Part shown: positions 4,920 through 5,728 of the stretch, one piece after another
Layout: each line of letters opens with the position of its first letter
Numbering within the stretch: the first letter of the stretch is position 1
NCBI GenBank assembly: GCA_027002375.1
Contig: JALWZX010000036.1
Span: 1 to 5,728 of the forward strand
Reading direction: 5' to 3'
DNA length: 5,728 nucleotides
From: a candidate division WWE3 bacterium
GTDB lineage: Bacteria; Patescibacteriota; WWE3; 2-01-FULL-39-13
Notes under the pieces: model-generated
Told to the model about the DNA's origin: nothing
The model's input: the letters and a program-made list of their open reading frames with translations, nothing else
Databases searched by the model: none
Translations under genes and position numbers: made by a program

Positions 4920-5728
4920 TTATCTCTTCTTAATTTTATAAATAGACGCCTTTTTCCCGGAAACCAAAATTTCATATTTATCTAGCAACATTAAGTTATG
5001 ATGTTTTGCTAAAACTTTCTCAAATTCATTTTTTCTGGCTGTTAATAAAACAATAATACCTCCCTTTTTTAATACTCTTACAAATTCTTTAATCATCGCA
5101 GAGTAGAACACAGAGATATCTTTTATATCCTCATACAAACCCCAAGGCGGATCAGTAACTATTTTAGAAATAAAATCATCTTCAAATGCTTTCATGTCTA
5201 AAGCATTCAATACCTTAGGAATTATTGGCTTGTTTGCTTTTTGGGCTTTGCTTCTATCTCTAATAATTTGTTTAAAATCTGGGTTATTATCAGTTGCAAA
5301 TACAAGGTTGTAAGAAAAGTTTTTTACTCTTTCTATGGGAATTGAACCGTGTCCTGCAAACGGATCTAAAAAAATATCATTTTCTTTTGGCTCAGATAAA
5401 TAACAAAGAATATATGCAAGCTCTGGTCTTAGTTCCCCAGGCGGTAACTTTTTATTAGTTATATTCTTCGTCAATCTTAGCATAAAGAAACCGATGTTCT
5501 CTCTTCTGCGCAAAAACCAAAATTCTGCTTGTGGCCTGTGTGAATCAACTCTTAATCTTATTCTATCTAGGCTAGATATTTTACGCTCGACCTGCGTTAG
5601 TAACTTTTTATCTACAGACACAAATTCATTTTCATCAGATGCGACAATACGAAAAGTTTTTGCCTTAGGTAAAAATTTTTCAGATTCCACATTTAGATTT
5701 GATTTTAAAATCTCTTTAAACATATAAT
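4920..5728 (-). CDS. THUMP-type RNA methyltransferase (Trm11/TrmN-like), 5' end beyond window
   Basis: A predicted SAM-dependent RNA methyltransferase of the UPF0020/Trm11 group, whose characterised members make N2-methylguanosine in tRNA. Numbering from the ATG at 5723 (267 aa): the last part of a THUMP domain (about 23-85, from TFRIVA to PQAEFWF and GFFMLRL); the linker LPPGELRPELA (93-103) that precedes the catalytic domain in this family; SAM motif I, DPFAGHGSIPIE (120-131); acidic Asp145 in ATDNNP; catalytic TDPPWG (190-195); and a C-terminal strand ending KIKKR. The DPPW sequence marks an exocyclic amino group as the target. The frame stays open from 5723 to 5728, and the N-terminal part of the THUMP region is missing. 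Family members are usually longer (about 320-400 aa), so the true start is probably outside the window and the 5723 ATG internal. The exact tRNA position is not predictable. Confidence 0.88.
   Translation of the reverse strand, partial: YMFKEILKSNLNVESEKFLPKAKTFRIVASDENEFVSVDKKLLTQVERKISSLDRIRLRVDSHRPQAEFWFLRRRENIGFFMLRLTKNITNKKLPPGELRPELAYILCYLSEPKENDIFLDPFAGHGSIPIERVKNFSYNLVFATDNNPDFKQIIRDRSKAQKANKPIIPKVLNALDMKAFEDDFISKIVTDPPWGLYEDIKDISVFYSAMIKEFVRVLKKGGIIVLLTARKNEFEKVLAKHHNLMLLDKYEILVSGKKASIYKIKKR

Noticed and set aside
5494..5727. 77-codon open frame on the plus strand at the right edge
   Set aside because: Antisense to the THUMP part of the methyltransferase; no domain visible.

Overview
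The window is AT-rich (about one third GC by eye) and carries six protein-coding genes in a compact layout. Five are on the minus strand; mscL is on the plus strand. The best guess for the source is a small-genome bacterium of the Patescibacteria/CPR type. This is inferred from short, streamlined versions of common genes (104-aa MscL, 188-aa half-size MFS protein), AT-rich DNA, starts with no visible Shine-Dalgarno sequence, and an orphan membrane-anchored cysteine protein. TGA acts as a stop at argS and at the SDR gene, and TGG encodes Trp. This argues against the UGA-as-glycine code of Gracilibacteria/Absconditabacteria. Phylum placement is not proven from the sequence.

Layout. Positions 1-120 hold two matching hairpins with compensatory base changes, the second inside a longer inverted repeat; this looks like IS200/IS605 or REP-type repeat DNA. 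Positions 127-156 form a strong intrinsic terminator for the minus-strand gene at 227-901, which encodes an anchored extracytoplasmic protein of unknown function. Then come argS (1059-2876), complete with its signature motifs, and an SDR oxidoreductase gene (2925-3632), 48 nt upstream of argS and probably co-transcribed with it. A 172-nt divergent promoter region (3633-3804) separates the SDR gene from mscL (3805-4119). mscL converges on a six-helix MFS gene (4122-4688) with only 2 nt between their stop codons. After a 231-nt non-coding stretch with several inverted repeats, a THUMP-type RNA methyltransferase gene (4920 to the right edge) appears to run out of the window.

How the genes relate. 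They look like unlinked housekeeping functions: tRNA charging, RNA modification, osmotic protection, transport and a generic redox enzyme. I see no defence, CRISPR, phage or biosynthetic system and no complete mobile element. The points most worth checking are the covarying hairpin pair, the half-size MFS protein, the mscL promoter placed for a leaderless or near-leaderless mRNA, and the orphan cysteine protein.
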